A DNA stretch of 64,000 nt from Candidatus Methylomicrobium oryzae (lineage in GTDB: Bacteria > Pseudomonadota > Gammaproteobacteria > Methylococcales > Methylomonadaceae). The stretch covers positions 1-64,000 of the forward strand of contig NZ_JAERVK010000009.1 of assembly GCF_016745425.1 (NCBI RefSeq), given 5' to 3'. The position numbers were made by a program, and so were the translations under genes. Of this stretch, positions 1 to 8,516 are shown one piece after another. Under the pieces are notes generated by a model. The model searched no databases. It worked only from the letters and a program-made list of their open reading frames with translations, and was not told the DNA's origin. Numbering within the stretch: position 1 is the first letter of the stretch; every line of letters starts with the position of its first letter.

Positions 1-145
1 CGGTATTTCTTTACCTGCCTTTTGTGGATCGGGGTAAAGTGATAGGTGGTGAGCAACAGTGAATCGGAAAAAACACAGGATCGCTCCCATTTTAATGCCT
101 ATGGTTGGGAAGCGTGGGAACGATGAAATACGGGCTTGGATGCTC

Positions 146-243
146 GTAGGGTACGCTGCGCGTACCGTATCGCCAGCCAGCTTTCTTATAATCTATAAGA
201 TGGCGCATTCATTGGCCGAAAAGGTACGCGCAGCGTACCCTAC
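146..243. repeat. Inverted pair of a dispersed 21-bp repeat
   Basis: The 21 bases at 146-166 (core GTAGGGTACGCTGCGCGTAC) recur as the exact reverse complement at 223-243, 56 bases apart. A near-identical unit lies inside the 5' end of rnfG at 9601-9621. This marks it as a dispersed palindromic repeat family of this genome. A long stem could form in RNA. Confidence 0.75.
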
Positions 244-257
244 AACGCCTGCGGTAT

Positions 258-273
258 TGTGATAAACCCGACA
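258..273 (+). promoter_or_regulatory. NifA upstream activator sequence (TGT-N10-ACA)
   Basis: TGT at 258-260, exactly ten bases, then ACA at 271-273 match the NifA enhancer consensus. The centre lies roughly 134 bases upstream of the start predicted from the sigma-54 promoter at 374-388, which is a usual distance. A single short motif can occur by chance, but both elements are present with correct spacing beside a nif region. Confidence 0.6.
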
Positions 274-373
274 TATCGTCACGGCATGACAGAGAGGTTC
301 TTAAGTTCCGATGGGAGGCGGTAACGCCCTTTTTATCTTGATCGATTAAAAATGCCGAGAGCTTGAGGAAAAC

Positions 374-388
374 TGGATTGATTTTTGC
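374..388 (+). promoter_or_regulatory. Sigma-54 (-24/-12) promoter of the SIR2-like gene
   Basis: TGGATTGATTTTTGC carries the invariant GG (375-376) and GC (387-388) twelve bases apart, with a consensus TTGC at -12. The -24 half departs from TGGCAC at three positions. The predicted start is near base 400, leaving a leader of about 25 bases with an AAGGAG ribosome binding site before the ATG at 426. Confidence 0.6.
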
Positions 389-425
389 TTGAATAAAACA
401 GGTTTTATTATTCAAGGAGTCAATC

Positions 426-1265
426 ATGTCCCATGCGGTTTTTTCCGAGATTCTGAGCGGCCTGTACGATCACCGGGTCGTGCCTTACCTGGGCCCCGGC
501 GTGCTGTCCGATGTGACCAGCAAACTGAACGGCGCGCCGATGCCGGCCGACAGCAACAGCCTGATCCTGGCGATGAACGGCGGCAAGCCGATGGCGCCGA
601 AGCTGATGTACGAATTTCCGCGCGCGGCGATGAATCAGGAATTGAAGCGCGGCCGCACTTTCCTGACCCAGTTTCTCGACAAGGTGTACAAGGACAGCCA
701 ATGGACGCGCGCCGCGGTGCACAACTGGCTGACCGAATGGAAGCCGAACTATGTGGTCGACATCAACCGCGACACCCAGTTGCAGGACAGCTATGCGGAC
801 GAGGAGCACACGCTGGTCGTCGGCGTCGCCCGGATCATCGGCAGCAGCTACCGCTTCAAGATCTTTCACTACGACCGCGAAAGCTATCATGAAATCGACC
901 AGCAGCAGGTCGATAAAAACCTGCCGATCCTGTTCAAGCCGATGGGTACGCCGAAACCCGAACCGAACTACATCGCTTCCGACGCCGATTATGTCGATTA
1001 CATCACCGAGCTGATGGGCGGCTTCGCGATTCCGGATTTCCTGAAGGAATACCGGAAAGGCAAAAAATACCTGCTGCTCGGCCTGCCGCTGAACCGCGAT
1101 TCGGAACGGATGGTAATGAGCGACATCGTCTACGGCGCGGACGACCACAAAGGCTGGTTTTTCCGCAAAAATCCGACCGAGAAGGAGAAGCGCTTTGCGG
1201 GACGAATGGGGTTCGAACTGGTCGATGCGGACTGCGAGGATTTGTTGAATTTTATGTATGGATAG
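426..1265 (+). CDS. SIR2-like domain protein, nif-associated
   Basis: This is a 279-residue soluble protein. Residues 19-28 (VVPYLGPGVL) resemble the nucleotide-binding start of SIR2-like (SIR2_2) domains, which cleave or bind NAD or ADP-ribose. I see no signal peptide or membrane segment. The start is fixed by AAGGAG upstream of the ATG. The gene stands alone on the plus strand beyond the 3' end of nifA. A NifA enhancer and a sigma-54-like promoter lie directly upstream, so it probably belongs to the nif regulon. Its substrate and role are unknown, and the domain call rests on a short motif. An NAD- or ADP-ribose-linked role in nitrogenase control is possible but is only inference. Confidence 0.65.
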   Translation: MSHAVFSEILSGLYDHRVVPYLGPGVLSDVTSKLNGAPMPADSNSLILAMNGGKPMAPKLMYEFPRAAMNQELKRGRTFLTQFLDKVYKDSQWTRAAVHNWLTEWKPNYVVDINRDTQLQDSYADEEHTLVVGVARIIGSSYRFKIFHYDRESYHEIDQQQVDKNLPILFKPMGTPKPEPNYIASDADYVDYITELMGGFAIPDFLKEYRKGKKYLLLGLPLNRDSERMVMSDIVYGADDHKGWFFRKNPTEKEKRFAGRMGFELVDADCEDLLNFMYG

Positions 1266-1269
1266 CGGG

Positions 1270-1308
1270 GTAGGTTGGGTTAACGGTTTTATCATTAACA
1301 CAACCTAC
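1270..1308. repeat. Dispersed palindrome downstream of the SIR2-like gene
   Basis: GTAGGTTGGGTTAA (1270-1283) pairs with TTAACACAACCTAC (1295-1308) with one mismatch. It sits between convergent genes and could act as a bidirectional terminator. The same repeat family recurs at 2139-2164. Confidence 0.6.
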
Positions 1309-1312
1309 AAAG

Positions 1313-1588
1313 CTACGAAGTGAACCTTACTCTACGAGCTTTAAGCTCACCGGCAAAACGGTTATCAATATCAGCTTTGAATGAATGTGCAATGCGAACA
1401 TCCTGAAAATTCAAAACGATCTTTGCTCCGCTATTTGAAGCACGAAAAAATACCTGATCATGTAGTCCGGTTACTGCTTGAAAACCTCCATAACAGTTGC
1501 GCAATCCTCGAACCATGTTAGCTAGTTTTTTAACATCGGAGGGCTTTTGACTATCAGAGACGTAAAGATGAATTTTTGGTGCGTACAT
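1313..1588 (-). CDS. Small hypothetical protein, second gene of a two-gene operon
   Basis: This gene encodes 91 residues from the ATG at 1588, which is preceded by GGGGAAG. An upstream in-frame start at 1627 would overlap the previous gene by 26 bases. The protein starts MYAPKIHLYVSD and has no signal peptide or recognised motif. It follows the gene at 1602-1877 on the same strand, 13 bases after its stop, so the two are likely cotranscribed. The pair has the size and layout of a toxin-antitoxin or other accessory module, but I recognise neither partner. Local base composition is more AT-rich than the flanking nif genes, which fits acquisition by transfer. Confidence 0.55.
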   Translation of the reverse strand: MYAPKIHLYVSDSQKPSDVKKLANMVRGLRNCYGGFQAVTGLHDQVFFRASNSGAKIVLNFQDVRIAHSFKADIDNRFAGELKARRVRFTS

Positions 1589-1601
1589 TTCTTCCCCTTT
1601 T

Positions 1602-2172
<571 letters not shown>

Positions 2173-3702
2173 TCAAAACTGCTTCACGCTGATATTCAAC
2201 GTCTGAATCCGATAGGCGATCTGCCGTGGCGTCATGTCCAAAAGCCGCGCAGCCTTCGCCTGCACCCAGCCGCTTTGTTCGAGCGCCGCAATCACGCGCT
2301 CGCGCTCGTCCATTTCTTCGCTGTGTAAATCGACCGGCCGGGCAGGGGCGGCTTGCGGCCGAATCACCTGGATTTCGTCTTCGAGGCCGGTGCTGGCCAT
2401 CACGTCGCGGTCGATTACCCCGTCCTGGCTCATGATCGCGGCACGTTCGAGCCGGTTTTCGAGTTCGCGCACGTTGCCCGGCCAGTGGTGCTTCATCAGG
2501 ATGCGCAACGCGCTTTCCTTGATTTCGAGCGGCCGGCCGCCCTGTTGCTTCGAGATGCGGTTCAGCAGAAAGCGGGACAGCTCCGGAATGTCCTCGATCC
2601 GGTCGCGCAGCGGCGGCATGTTGATCGGCATCACGTTGAGCCGGTAATACAGATCCTCGCGAAACAGGCCGTCGGCGACGTCCTGCTCCAGATTGCGGTT
2701 GGTTGCGGCAATGATCCGCACGTTCACTTTTAAGGTCCGGGTGCCGCCGACCCGCTCGAATTCGCCTTCCTGCAGTACGCGCAGCAGTTTGGCCTGGAAC
2801 GAGGCCGAAATCTCGCCGATTTCGTCAAGAAACAGCGTGCCGTTGTCGGCTAGCTCGAAGCGGCCCTTGCGCTGGCCGACCGCACCGCTGAAGGCGCCTT
2901 TTTCGTGGCCGAACAATTCCGATTCGAGCAGGTTGTCCGGCAGCGCCGCGCAGTTTAGTTTCAAAAACGGGCCGTTCGCGCAGGCCGAATTGAAATGGAT
3001 CGCGTTCGCGACGACTTCCTTGCCGGTGCCGGATTCGCCGCGGATCAGCACCGTCGTCTGCCATTTCGCGACCTGGCGGATGATGTCGAACACTTTCAGC
3101 ATCGGTTCGGAATGGCCGATGATGTTTTCGAAGCGGTAGTTCCTGACCAGCGTCTGTTTCAGAAAATCGCGCTCGCTGGCGAGTTCGGATTGCTTGCGTT
3201 CGAGCACCCACAGCATGTTTACGCTGTGCGCGATCAGGTTCGCGACCATTTCCATGAAACGGGCCCGTTCCCCCAGAAAGCGGTTATTGCAGGGCTGTGC
3301 GGCAAGGATGCCGACCACTTCGTTTTGGCCGACCGCCAACGGCGATCCGATGAACGGCAGTTCGGGGTCGTAAATGCCGAGCCGGTTCAGAAAGCGCGGT
3401 TCGTCCGCGATGCGCTCGACCACGATCGTGTTGCCTTCGTCGAGGATCGAGCCGACCAGCCCGTCGCCGGGTTGAAAACGCACCGTGCGGTCGATGCCTT
3501 CGCCGTAGATCTCGCAGATGCCCATGCTGTCGTCCTCGACGCTGCGCAGGGTGATCATCCCGAAACGCAGTCCCGAGCGCTCGTGCAGAATTTCGAGAAT
3601 GTCTTTCAGCTTGCTGTGCAAATCCTGGGTGCTGTTCAGAAGCTGGCTGACCAGGAACAGGGTATCCAGTTCCGATTCGACCATTAATAAACGTTCACTC
3701 AT
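2173..3702 (-). CDS. nifA: NifA, sigma-54-dependent activator of nif genes
   Basis: NifA activates sigma-54 promoters of nitrogen-fixation genes from TGT-N10-ACA enhancers. The protein has 509 residues, near the usual size. It has an N-terminal GAF domain (about 15-165), an AAA+ domain with the Walker A GESGTGKE near 220 and a GHEKGAFSGA loop near 270, and a C-terminal Fis-type helix-turn-helix (KAARLLDMTPRQIAYRIQTL). The sigma-54-contacting loop reads GAFSGA where GAFTGA is usual. No cysteine-rich interdomain linker is visible, as expected for NifA proteins controlled by NifL. The start overlaps the nifL stop by 8 bases, implying translational coupling. Orthologous order nifL-nifA supports the call. 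Confidence 0.95.
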   Translation of the reverse strand: MSERLLMVESELDTLFLVSQLLNSTQDLHSKLKDILEILHERSGLRFGMITLRSVEDDSMGICEIYGEGIDRTVRFQPGDGLVGSILDEGNTIVVERIADEPRFLNRLGIYDPELPFIGSPLAVGQNEVVGILAAQPCNNRFLGERARFMEMVANLIAHSVNMLWVLERKQSELASERDFLKQTLVRNYRFENIIGHSEPMLKVFDIIRQVAKWQTTVLIRGESGTGKEVVANAIHFNSACANGPFLKLNCAALPDNLLESELFGHEKGAFSGAVGQRKGRFELADNGTLFLDEIGEISASFQAKLLRVLQEGEFERVGGTRTLKVNVRIIAATNRNLEQDVADGLFREDLYYRLNVMPINMPPLRDRIEDIPELSRFLLNRISKQQGGRPLEIKESALRILMKHHWPGNVRELENRLERAAIMSQDGVIDRDVMASTGLEDEIQVIRPQAAPARPVDLHSEEMDERERVIAALEQSGWVQAKAARLLDMTPRQIAYRIQTLNISVKQF

Positions 3703-5317
3703 GTCCCGTTACCGTGCTGATGTTTTTCGGGCAGACCGGAAAACTGAGGTTGAAGCAGCAGCCGTTCTTATAATTCGGATCGATCGCGATCAGGCCGCTG
3801 TGCTGATTGACGATTTCCTTCACCATGACCAGGCCCATTCCGGCCTGCAGTCCGCCCATCGCCTGGGTCGTGAAGAAAGGTTCGAAAACCTTGTTGCGCT
3901 GATGCGGCGGAATGCCGGGGCCGGTATCCGCGATCGCGACATAAATCCAGTCGCGCCCGACCGTGGTGCTGATTTTGATCAGCCGTTCGCGGCTGCCGCC
4001 TCGGTTCATCGCATTGACGGCATTGTCGAGCAACTGTTTGAACAACATCCGCAGCTTGTTTGCCGAACCCAGGACCGACGGCAGCACCGGATTCGGCAGC
4101 CAGTCGACCACGACGCCGTTGGCCAGGAATTTGGTGCTGTAGAGCAGCATCACTTCATGCAGCAGCTGGTTGATATTGACCGGCACGACCGCGGTTTCGG
4201 GAATTTCGGGCACGCAGCGCTGCAGCGTGTTCAGGGTTTCCTCGCCCATTTGCCTGACCTGGCTCAACAGATCCTTCAACGGTTTGTTGTTGGTATCGTT
4301 GCGCTGCGCCATCAGTTGAATCGCCGCGTTGATCTGATTCTGCGGCTGCCGGATCTGGTGCATCGCGCCGAGCAGCGTTTCGCGAATGCTGCGGATATGC
4401 TCCTCTTCGGCCATCATGTCGCGCAGGGCCTGCAACTGCAGTTTTTCCTGCTGGCGGCGTTGCAGGGTGATGTCGTTGATGCTGAGCAGCAGATACTGGC
4501 GCGACTGCTTGAGGAAGAAATGATCGGCGCGGGCGTCTTCTTCGCTGAACCAGTTGCCGGAGCAGGCGAACCAGCGCGTACCGCGGCGTCCGGCGCCTTC
4601 GACCCGGACTTCGCGGTTGCTGAACGCGCGCGGCAGCGACACGCCCTCCGGCCAGAGATCGGACATATCCTGTCTCAGCGCATCTAGAAAAAACCGGGCC
4701 GGTTCGTTGTGCCCGAGTTCGCTGACCAGCATTTTATACATCTGGTTGTCCAGAATGATCCGGTGATCGCTGTCCAGCACCGCCATCGCGACCGGCGAGG
4801 CATTGATCACCGATTCGATCAGGTGCTTCTGGTTGTTCAGCTGCTGCTCGGCGCGGTAGGCCTGGGTTACGTCGCGGTGCATCCCGATGTAATGGCTGAT
4901 CTTGCCGCTTTCGTTCAGCATCGGCGCTATCGTTAGGTCGGCCAGGTAACGCTCGCCCTGTTTGCGGCGATTGATCAATTGTCCGTGCCAGACCTGCTTG
5001 CGCGTGATCGTGTGCCAAAGGTCGTAATACACCTCTCGCGGGGTACATTTGTCGGACAGCTTGGATTCGTTTTCGCCGAGAATCTCCTCCGCCCGATAGC
5101 CGGTCACTTCGGTGAAAGCCTCATTGATATAAAGAATTTTGGCTTTTTTGTCGGTGATCGAGATCGCGACCGGCGCCTGCTCGACGGCCTTGATGAACAG
5201 CGAAAGCGGCAGCGGGTTGCCCGGTTTCCGGCCGGCCTCCACCGAGCTGGAAGTAAAAAGCTCAACCACATCGGGGGTTAATTGTCCTTTGAAAAAATCG
5301 GGTGTGGTTTTGCTCAT
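3695..5317 (-). CDS. nifL: NifL, redox- and nitrogen-sensing anti-activator of NifA
   Basis: NifL binds and inhibits NifA when oxygen or fixed nitrogen is present. I use the ATG at 5317 (MSKTTPDFF); a GTG two codons earlier is possible. Two PAS domains (about 45-150 and 160-280) are followed by a histidine-kinase-like part. The first PAS domain is FAD-binding in the family. The conserved histidine region reads GAMHQIRQPQNQI, with N-box QLLDNAVNAMNRGG and G-boxes DTGPGIP and GMGLVMVKEI. Family members act by protein contact and not by phosphotransfer. It is cotranscribed with nifA (8-base overlap) from a consensus sigma-54 promoter at 5596-5610, through a long leader carrying a 111-base inverted repeat. 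Confidence 0.93.
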   Translation of the reverse strand: MSKTTPDFFKGQLTPDVVELFTSSSVEAGRKPGNPLPLSLFIKAVEQAPVAISITDKKAKILYINEAFTEVTGYRAEEILGENESKLSDKCTPREVYYDLWHTITRKQVWHGQLINRRKQGERYLADLTIAPMLNESGKISHYIGMHRDVTQAYRAEQQLNNQKHLIESVINASPVAMAVLDSDHRIILDNQMYKMLVSELGHNEPARFFLDALRQDMSDLWPEGVSLPRAFSNREVRVEGAGRRGTRWFACSGNWFSEEDARADHFFLKQSRQYLLLSINDITLQRRQQEKLQLQALRDMMAEEEHIRSIRETLLGAMHQIRQPQNQINAAIQLMAQRNDTNNKPLKDLLSQVRQMGEETLNTLQRCVPEIPETAVVPVNINQLLHEVMLLYSTKFLANGVVVDWLPNPVLPSVLGSANKLRMLFKQLLDNAVNAMNRGGSRERLIKISTTVGRDWIYVAIADTGPGIPPHQRNKVFEPFFTTQAMGGLQAGMGLVMVKEIVNQHSGLIAIDPNYKNGCCFNLSFPVCPKNISTVTGHE

Positions 5318-5403
5318 GGTCACAATCTCATGGGTGATCAGGGTGATGTCGATGCTGTTGGCTAAGGGCGATTCTTCATTCGGCAGGGGAGCCAGTTTAC
5401 AGT

Positions 5404-5514
5404 GTAGGGTGTGCTGAACGAAGTGAAGCGCACCGAGTACCTTCTAGGGATAATTCGCAACTCGATACCCTAAAGGGCACTCGGTGCGCTTCGCTGTCGC
5501 TCAGCACATCCTAC
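5404..5514. repeat. Long imperfect inverted repeat in the nifLA leader
   Basis: About 46 bases beginning GTAGGGTGTGCTGA at 5404 are mirrored at the right end of the unit, which reads CTCAGCACATCCTAC up to 5514. A spacer of about 20 bases separates the arms. The arms share the core GAAGCGCACCGAGT. It lies between the nifLA sigma-54 promoter and the nifL start, so the transcript should fold into a very long hairpin. It has the form of a dispersed palindromic unit or a non-autonomous insertion. Confidence 0.75.
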
Positions 5515-5595
5515 GGTTATCTCATCCCATCAATTCTCTCAAAATGAGAAAGTCCTCGTTTTTACCTTAACAATATTATGGTTAATTGAGGAAAA

Positions 5596-5610
5596 GCAAA
5601 TTCAGTGCCA
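5596..5610 (-). promoter_or_regulatory. Sigma-54 promoter of nifLA
   Basis: On the minus strand the sequence reads TGGCACTGAATTTGC, a perfect match to TGGCAC-N5-TTGC. The predicted start is near base 5584, giving a 5' leader of about 260 bases before nifL. Confidence 0.85.
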
Positions 5611-5673
5611 ACAATAGGGAATATCGCTTTTCTTCCGGCCGGCAGCAAACGATTTTCCAGAAACCCTGAAAAT

Positions 5674-5689
5674 TGTCAGGTTTGTGACA
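5674..5689. promoter_or_regulatory. NifA enhancer site 1 (TGT-N10-ACA)
   Basis: TGT at 5674-5676 and ACA at 5687-5689 are separated by exactly ten bases. The centre is about 98 bases upstream of the nifLA start and about 142 bases upstream of the rnfA start predicted from the two sigma-54 promoters. Confidence 0.75.
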
Positions 5690-5714
5690 ATTCCGTTTGA
5701 GGCTGTCCGGAAGC

Positions 5715-5730
5715 TGTATTTTTTAGTACA
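5715..5730. promoter_or_regulatory. NifA enhancer site 2 (TGT-N10-ACA)
   Basis: TGT at 5715-5717 and ACA at 5728-5730 are separated by exactly ten bases. It lies 41 bases from site 1 (centre to centre), close to four helical turns, so both sites face the same side of the DNA. It is about 102 bases from the rnf start and 139 from the nifLA start. Confidence 0.75.
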
Positions 5731-5797
5731 GACGAAAACGCCCCTTCAGGGGCCGGCGATGCACTAAAACGGAGCTTGAAACCCGATCGCCGTGGTT

Positions 5798-5812
5798 TGG
5801 CATGGTTGATGC
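5798..5812 (+). promoter_or_regulatory. Sigma-54 promoter of the rnf operon
   Basis: TGGCATGGTTGATGC has GG (5799-5800) and GC (5811-5812) twelve bases apart and matches TGGCAC-N5-TTGC at all but two positions. The predicted start is near 5824, leaving a leader of about 22 bases with GGATGAG before the rnfA ATG at 5846. Confidence 0.8.
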
Positions 5813-5845
5813 TGAGTTACTAGTAAACGATTGGATGAGATGGCA

Positions 5846-6427
5846 ATGAGCGAATACTTACTGCTGATTTTGGGTACGGCGCTGGTGAATAACGTAGTGT
5901 TGGTCAAGTTTCTGGGCCTGTGCCCGTTCATGGGCGTATCCAACAAGCTCGATACCGCGCTGGGCATGGGCTTGGCGACCACGTTCGTGTTGACGCTCGC
6001 TTCCGCCGCGAGCTGGGTTCTGGAGCATCGCCTGCTGCAGCCTTTCGACATCGGCTTCCTGCGCGTGCTGGGCTTCATTTTGGTGATCGCGGGCGTCGTA
6101 CAGTTTACCGAGATGGTGATCCACAAAACCAGTCCCGTGCTTTACCAGGTGCTGGGCATTTTCCTGCCGCTGATCACGACGAACTGCGCTGTGCTCGGCG
6201 TGGCCCTGCTGAACATCCAGGAACACTACAATTTCATCCAGAGCCTCCTGTTCGGCTTCGGCGCCGCCTTGGGTTTTACGCTGGTGATGGTGCTTTTTGC
6301 CGGCCTGCGCGAACGGCTCGCGCTGATGGCGGTGCCGGCCGTTTTTTCGGGCACTCCGATCGCCTTCATTACGGCCGGCATTCTGTCTTTGTCGTTCATG
6401 GGTTTCGCCGGACTTTACAGCAAATAA
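5846..6427 (+). CDS. rnfA: RnfA, integral membrane subunit of the Rnf complex
   Basis: RnfA is one of the two inner-membrane subunits thought to hold an iron-sulfur centre in the ion-translocating ferredoxin:NAD oxidoreductase. In diazotrophs this complex can supply low-potential electrons for nitrogenase. The 193-residue length equals that of E. coli RsxA. Residues 1-30 match the family signature ([26 protein letters not shown]). About six membrane segments are visible. Earlier in-frame starts (TTG 5831, ATG 5840) exist, but the ATG at 5846 has GGATGAG at the right distance and gives the conserved N-terminus. It is first in the operon, behind a sigma-54 promoter and two NifA sites. Confidence 0.95.
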   Translation: MSEYLLLILGTALVNNVVLVKFLGLCPFMGVSNKLDTALGMGLATTFVLTLASAASWVLEHRLLQPFDIGFLRVLGFILVIAGVVQFTEMVIHKTSPVLYQVLGIFLPLITTNCAVLGVALLNIQEHYNFIQSLLFGFGAALGFTLVMVLFAGLRERLALMAVPAVFSGTPIAFITAGILSLSFMGFAGLYSK

Positions 6428-6439
6428 AAGGACTGCCGT

Positions 6440-6973
6440 ATGGTTATTTTTTCCGCGATCCTGATCCTGACTGCACTGGGCCTGTTCCTGGGATTAAGTC
6501 TGGGCATTGCCGGCAAATATCTGAAAGTCGAGTCCGATCCGTTGGTCGAACGCGTGGAAGCGTTGATGCCCGGTTCGCAGTGCGGGCAGTGCAGTTTTCC
6601 CGGTTGCCGGCCGGCGGCCGAAGCTCTGGTAGCGGGGACTGCGTCGGTTACCTTGTGCCCGCCGGGGGGGACGGCACTGGTGGAGCAGCTCGCGAAGCTG
6701 TTGGGCGTGGAAGTCGATCTCAGCCAGGCTCAGGATGCAGAACCGAAGGTGGCCCGCGTTAGCGAGGATACCTGCACCGGCTGTACCCGCTGTTTCAAGG
6801 TTTGCCCGACCGATGCGATCGTCGGCGCACCGAAACAGATTCATGCGGTGGTCGCCGATGCCTGCATCGCCTGCGAAAAATGCGTGAATGTCTGCCCGAC
6901 CGAATGCCTACAGATGCATCCGGTCGAAGTGACGCTGCGCGACTGGCGCTGGCCGAAACCGATGGCCGCCTGA
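6440..6973 (+). CDS. rnfB: RnfB, iron-sulfur subunit of the Rnf complex
   Basis: RnfB is the likely entry point for ferredoxin electrons. The 177-residue protein has an N-terminal membrane anchor (about 1-25). A four-cysteine cluster follows (CGQCSFPGC near 50, last cysteine in TLCPPGG). Two ferredoxin-type 4Fe-4S motifs are then seen: CTGCTRCFKVCP and CIACEKCVNVCP. It begins 12 bases after rnfA, with AAAGGA before the ATG. Confidence 0.95.
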   Translation: MVIFSAILILTALGLFLGLSLGIAGKYLKVESDPLVERVEALMPGSQCGQCSFPGCRPAAEALVAGTASVTLCPPGGTALVEQLAKLLGVEVDLSQAQDAEPKVARVSEDTCTGCTRCFKVCPTDAIVGAPKQIHAVVADACIACEKCVNVCPTECLQMHPVEVTLRDWRWPKPMAA

Positions 6974-6986
6974 GGAGGAAGACCGT

Positions 6987-8516
6987 ATGTGGGCTCTATT
7001 CGAAAACCCCAGGCTGCGCGGCGGCGTTCATGCCGAGGAGTACAAAGGTGAAACGTCCGGCAAAGCGATTGCGACGGATCTGCCGCTGCCGAAGAAACTG
7101 TATATTCCCGTCCAACAGCATGTCGGCAAGCCGGCCGAACCGGTCGTGAAGGTCGGCGACCCCGTGCTGAAAGGCCAGTTGCTGGCGCACAGCCAGGGCG
7201 CGATCTCGGCGCCGGTGCATGCGCCGAGTTCGGGTACGGTCATCGACGTAGTCGATTATCCGGCGCCGCATCCTTCGGCACTGCCGATCCGGACGCTGGT
7301 CCTCGAAACCGACGGTTTGGATCAATGGGGCGAAACGGTGATCCCGCTCGATCCGTTCCAGCTCGATCCGGAAGAAATCTGCCTTCGCGTCGGCGCGGCC
7401 GGGGTGGTCGGGCTGGGCGGCGCGGTGTTCCCGTCCGCAGTCAAGCTCGGCCTCGGCCGCAAGAACAAGATTCACACCCTCTTGATCAATGCCGGTGAAT
7501 GCGAACCGTATCTGACCTGCGACGACCGGCTAATGCAGGAGCGCGCCGGCGAAATCGTTTCGGGCATCCGGCTGATGTTGCGCGGGATGGAAGCTTTTGA
7601 TGCGCTCGTCGGGATCGAGGACAACAAGCCCGAAGCTTACCGGGCGATGCTCGGGGCCTGCAAACCGTATTCGAACATCCGCGTCGAACAGGTCCCGACC
7701 CGCTATCCGATGGGCTGGGACCGGCAAATGCTGCGCTATCTGACCGGCCGGGAAATTCCGGCCGACGGCCGCGCGACCGACATCGGCGTGGTGATCCACA
7801 ATGTCGCGACCGCCCATGCGGTCTATCGCGCGGTGGCGCTCGGGCAGCCGCTGATCAGCCGGGTCGTGACGGTGGCCGGCGGCGCGGTCGGCGCGCCGCA
7901 AAACGTCGAAGTTCTGATCGGCACGCTGATCTCGGAAGTACTCGCGTTCTGCAAGACCGATAAAAACAGAATGGCCCGGCTGCTCATGGGCGGACCGATG
8001 ATGGGCGATGCCTTGCCGCTTGCCGAAGTGCCGGTCGTGAAGGCCTGCAACGGGATTCTGGCGCTGGCCCCCGAACAGATCGACCAGCCGGACGTGAAGC
8101 CCTGCATCCGCTGCTCCAGTTGTGTGAGCGCGTGCCCCGCAGGGCTCTTGCCGCTCGAAATGGCGAGCCGCATTCGTGCCAACCAGCTCGAAGCGGCGGT
8201 CGATCTCGGATTGAAGGACTGCATCAGCTGCGGCAGTTGCTCGTATGTCTGCCCGTCGAATATTCCTCTCGTGCATTACTTTAAATATGCGTCGGGCGAA
8301 CTGTACAAACGCCAGCAGATGGAACACAAATCCGCGCAGACCCGCAGACTGGTCGAGGACCGCAATCAGCGTCTGGAAAAGATACGCCTGGAGGCCGAAG
8401 CGGAAGCGCAACGCGTCGCCGAAGCCCGCGCCGCCCGCGCGCGTCAGGCCGCAGCCGGCGGCGGTGCTGCGGAAGGCAGCCCGCAACAACGGGCGACAGC
8501 CGGGGAAAGCGCATGA
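6987..8516 (+). CDS. rnfC: RnfC, NADH- and FMN-binding subunit of the Rnf complex
   Basis: RnfC is the peripheral subunit that exchanges electrons with NAD(H), related to NuoF of complex I. It has 509 residues. The N-terminal domain is lipoyl- or biotin-like (about 20-110). A central NuoF-like flavin and nucleotide region follows (VGLGGAVFPSAVK, LLINAGECEPYLTCDDRLM), then two 4Fe-4S motifs (CIRCSSCVSACP and CISCGSCSYVCP). The C-terminal 80 residues form a charged, alanine-rich tail likely to be helical. A GAGGA site precedes the ATG. The stop overlaps the rnfD start by 4 bases. Confidence 0.95.
   Translation: MWALFENPRLRGGVHAEEYKGETSGKAIATDLPLPKKLYIPVQQHVGKPAEPVVKVGDPVLKGQLLAHSQGAISAPVHAPSSGTVIDVVDYPAPHPSALPIRTLVLETDGLDQWGETVIPLDPFQLDPEEICLRVGAAGVVGLGGAVFPSAVKLGLGRKNKIHTLLINAGECEPYLTCDDRLMQERAGEIVSGIRLMLRGMEAFDALVGIEDNKPEAYRAMLGACKPYSNIRVEQVPTRYPMGWDRQMLRYLTGREIPADGRATDIGVVIHNVATAHAVYRAVALGQPLISRVVTVAGGAVGAPQNVEVLIGTLISEVLAFCKTDKNRMARLLMGGPMMGDALPLAEVPVVKACNGILALAPEQIDQPDVKPCIRCSSCVSACPAGLLPLEMASRIRANQLEAAVDLGLKDCISCGSCSYVCPSNIPLVHYFKYASGELYKRQQMEHKSAQTRRLVEDRNQRLEKIRLEAEAEAQRVAEARAARARQAAAGGGAAEGSPQQRATAGESA

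Larger units (their letters stand above)
1..425. other. Non-coding region upstream of the SIR2-like gene
   Basis: No convincing gene is seen here. The only open frame of any size, about 59-262, has no credible ribosome binding site and runs through repeat sequence. The stretch holds a pair of perfect inverted 21-bp repeats (146-166 and 223-243), a NifA-type enhancer (258-273) and a sigma-54-type promoter (374-388), so it reads as a regulatory region. Confidence 0.6.

Noticed and set aside
59-262. Open frame of 67 codons at the left edge
   Set aside because: It has no ribosome site and no recognisable product, and it runs through both copies of the inverted 21-bp repeat and the NifA enhancer.
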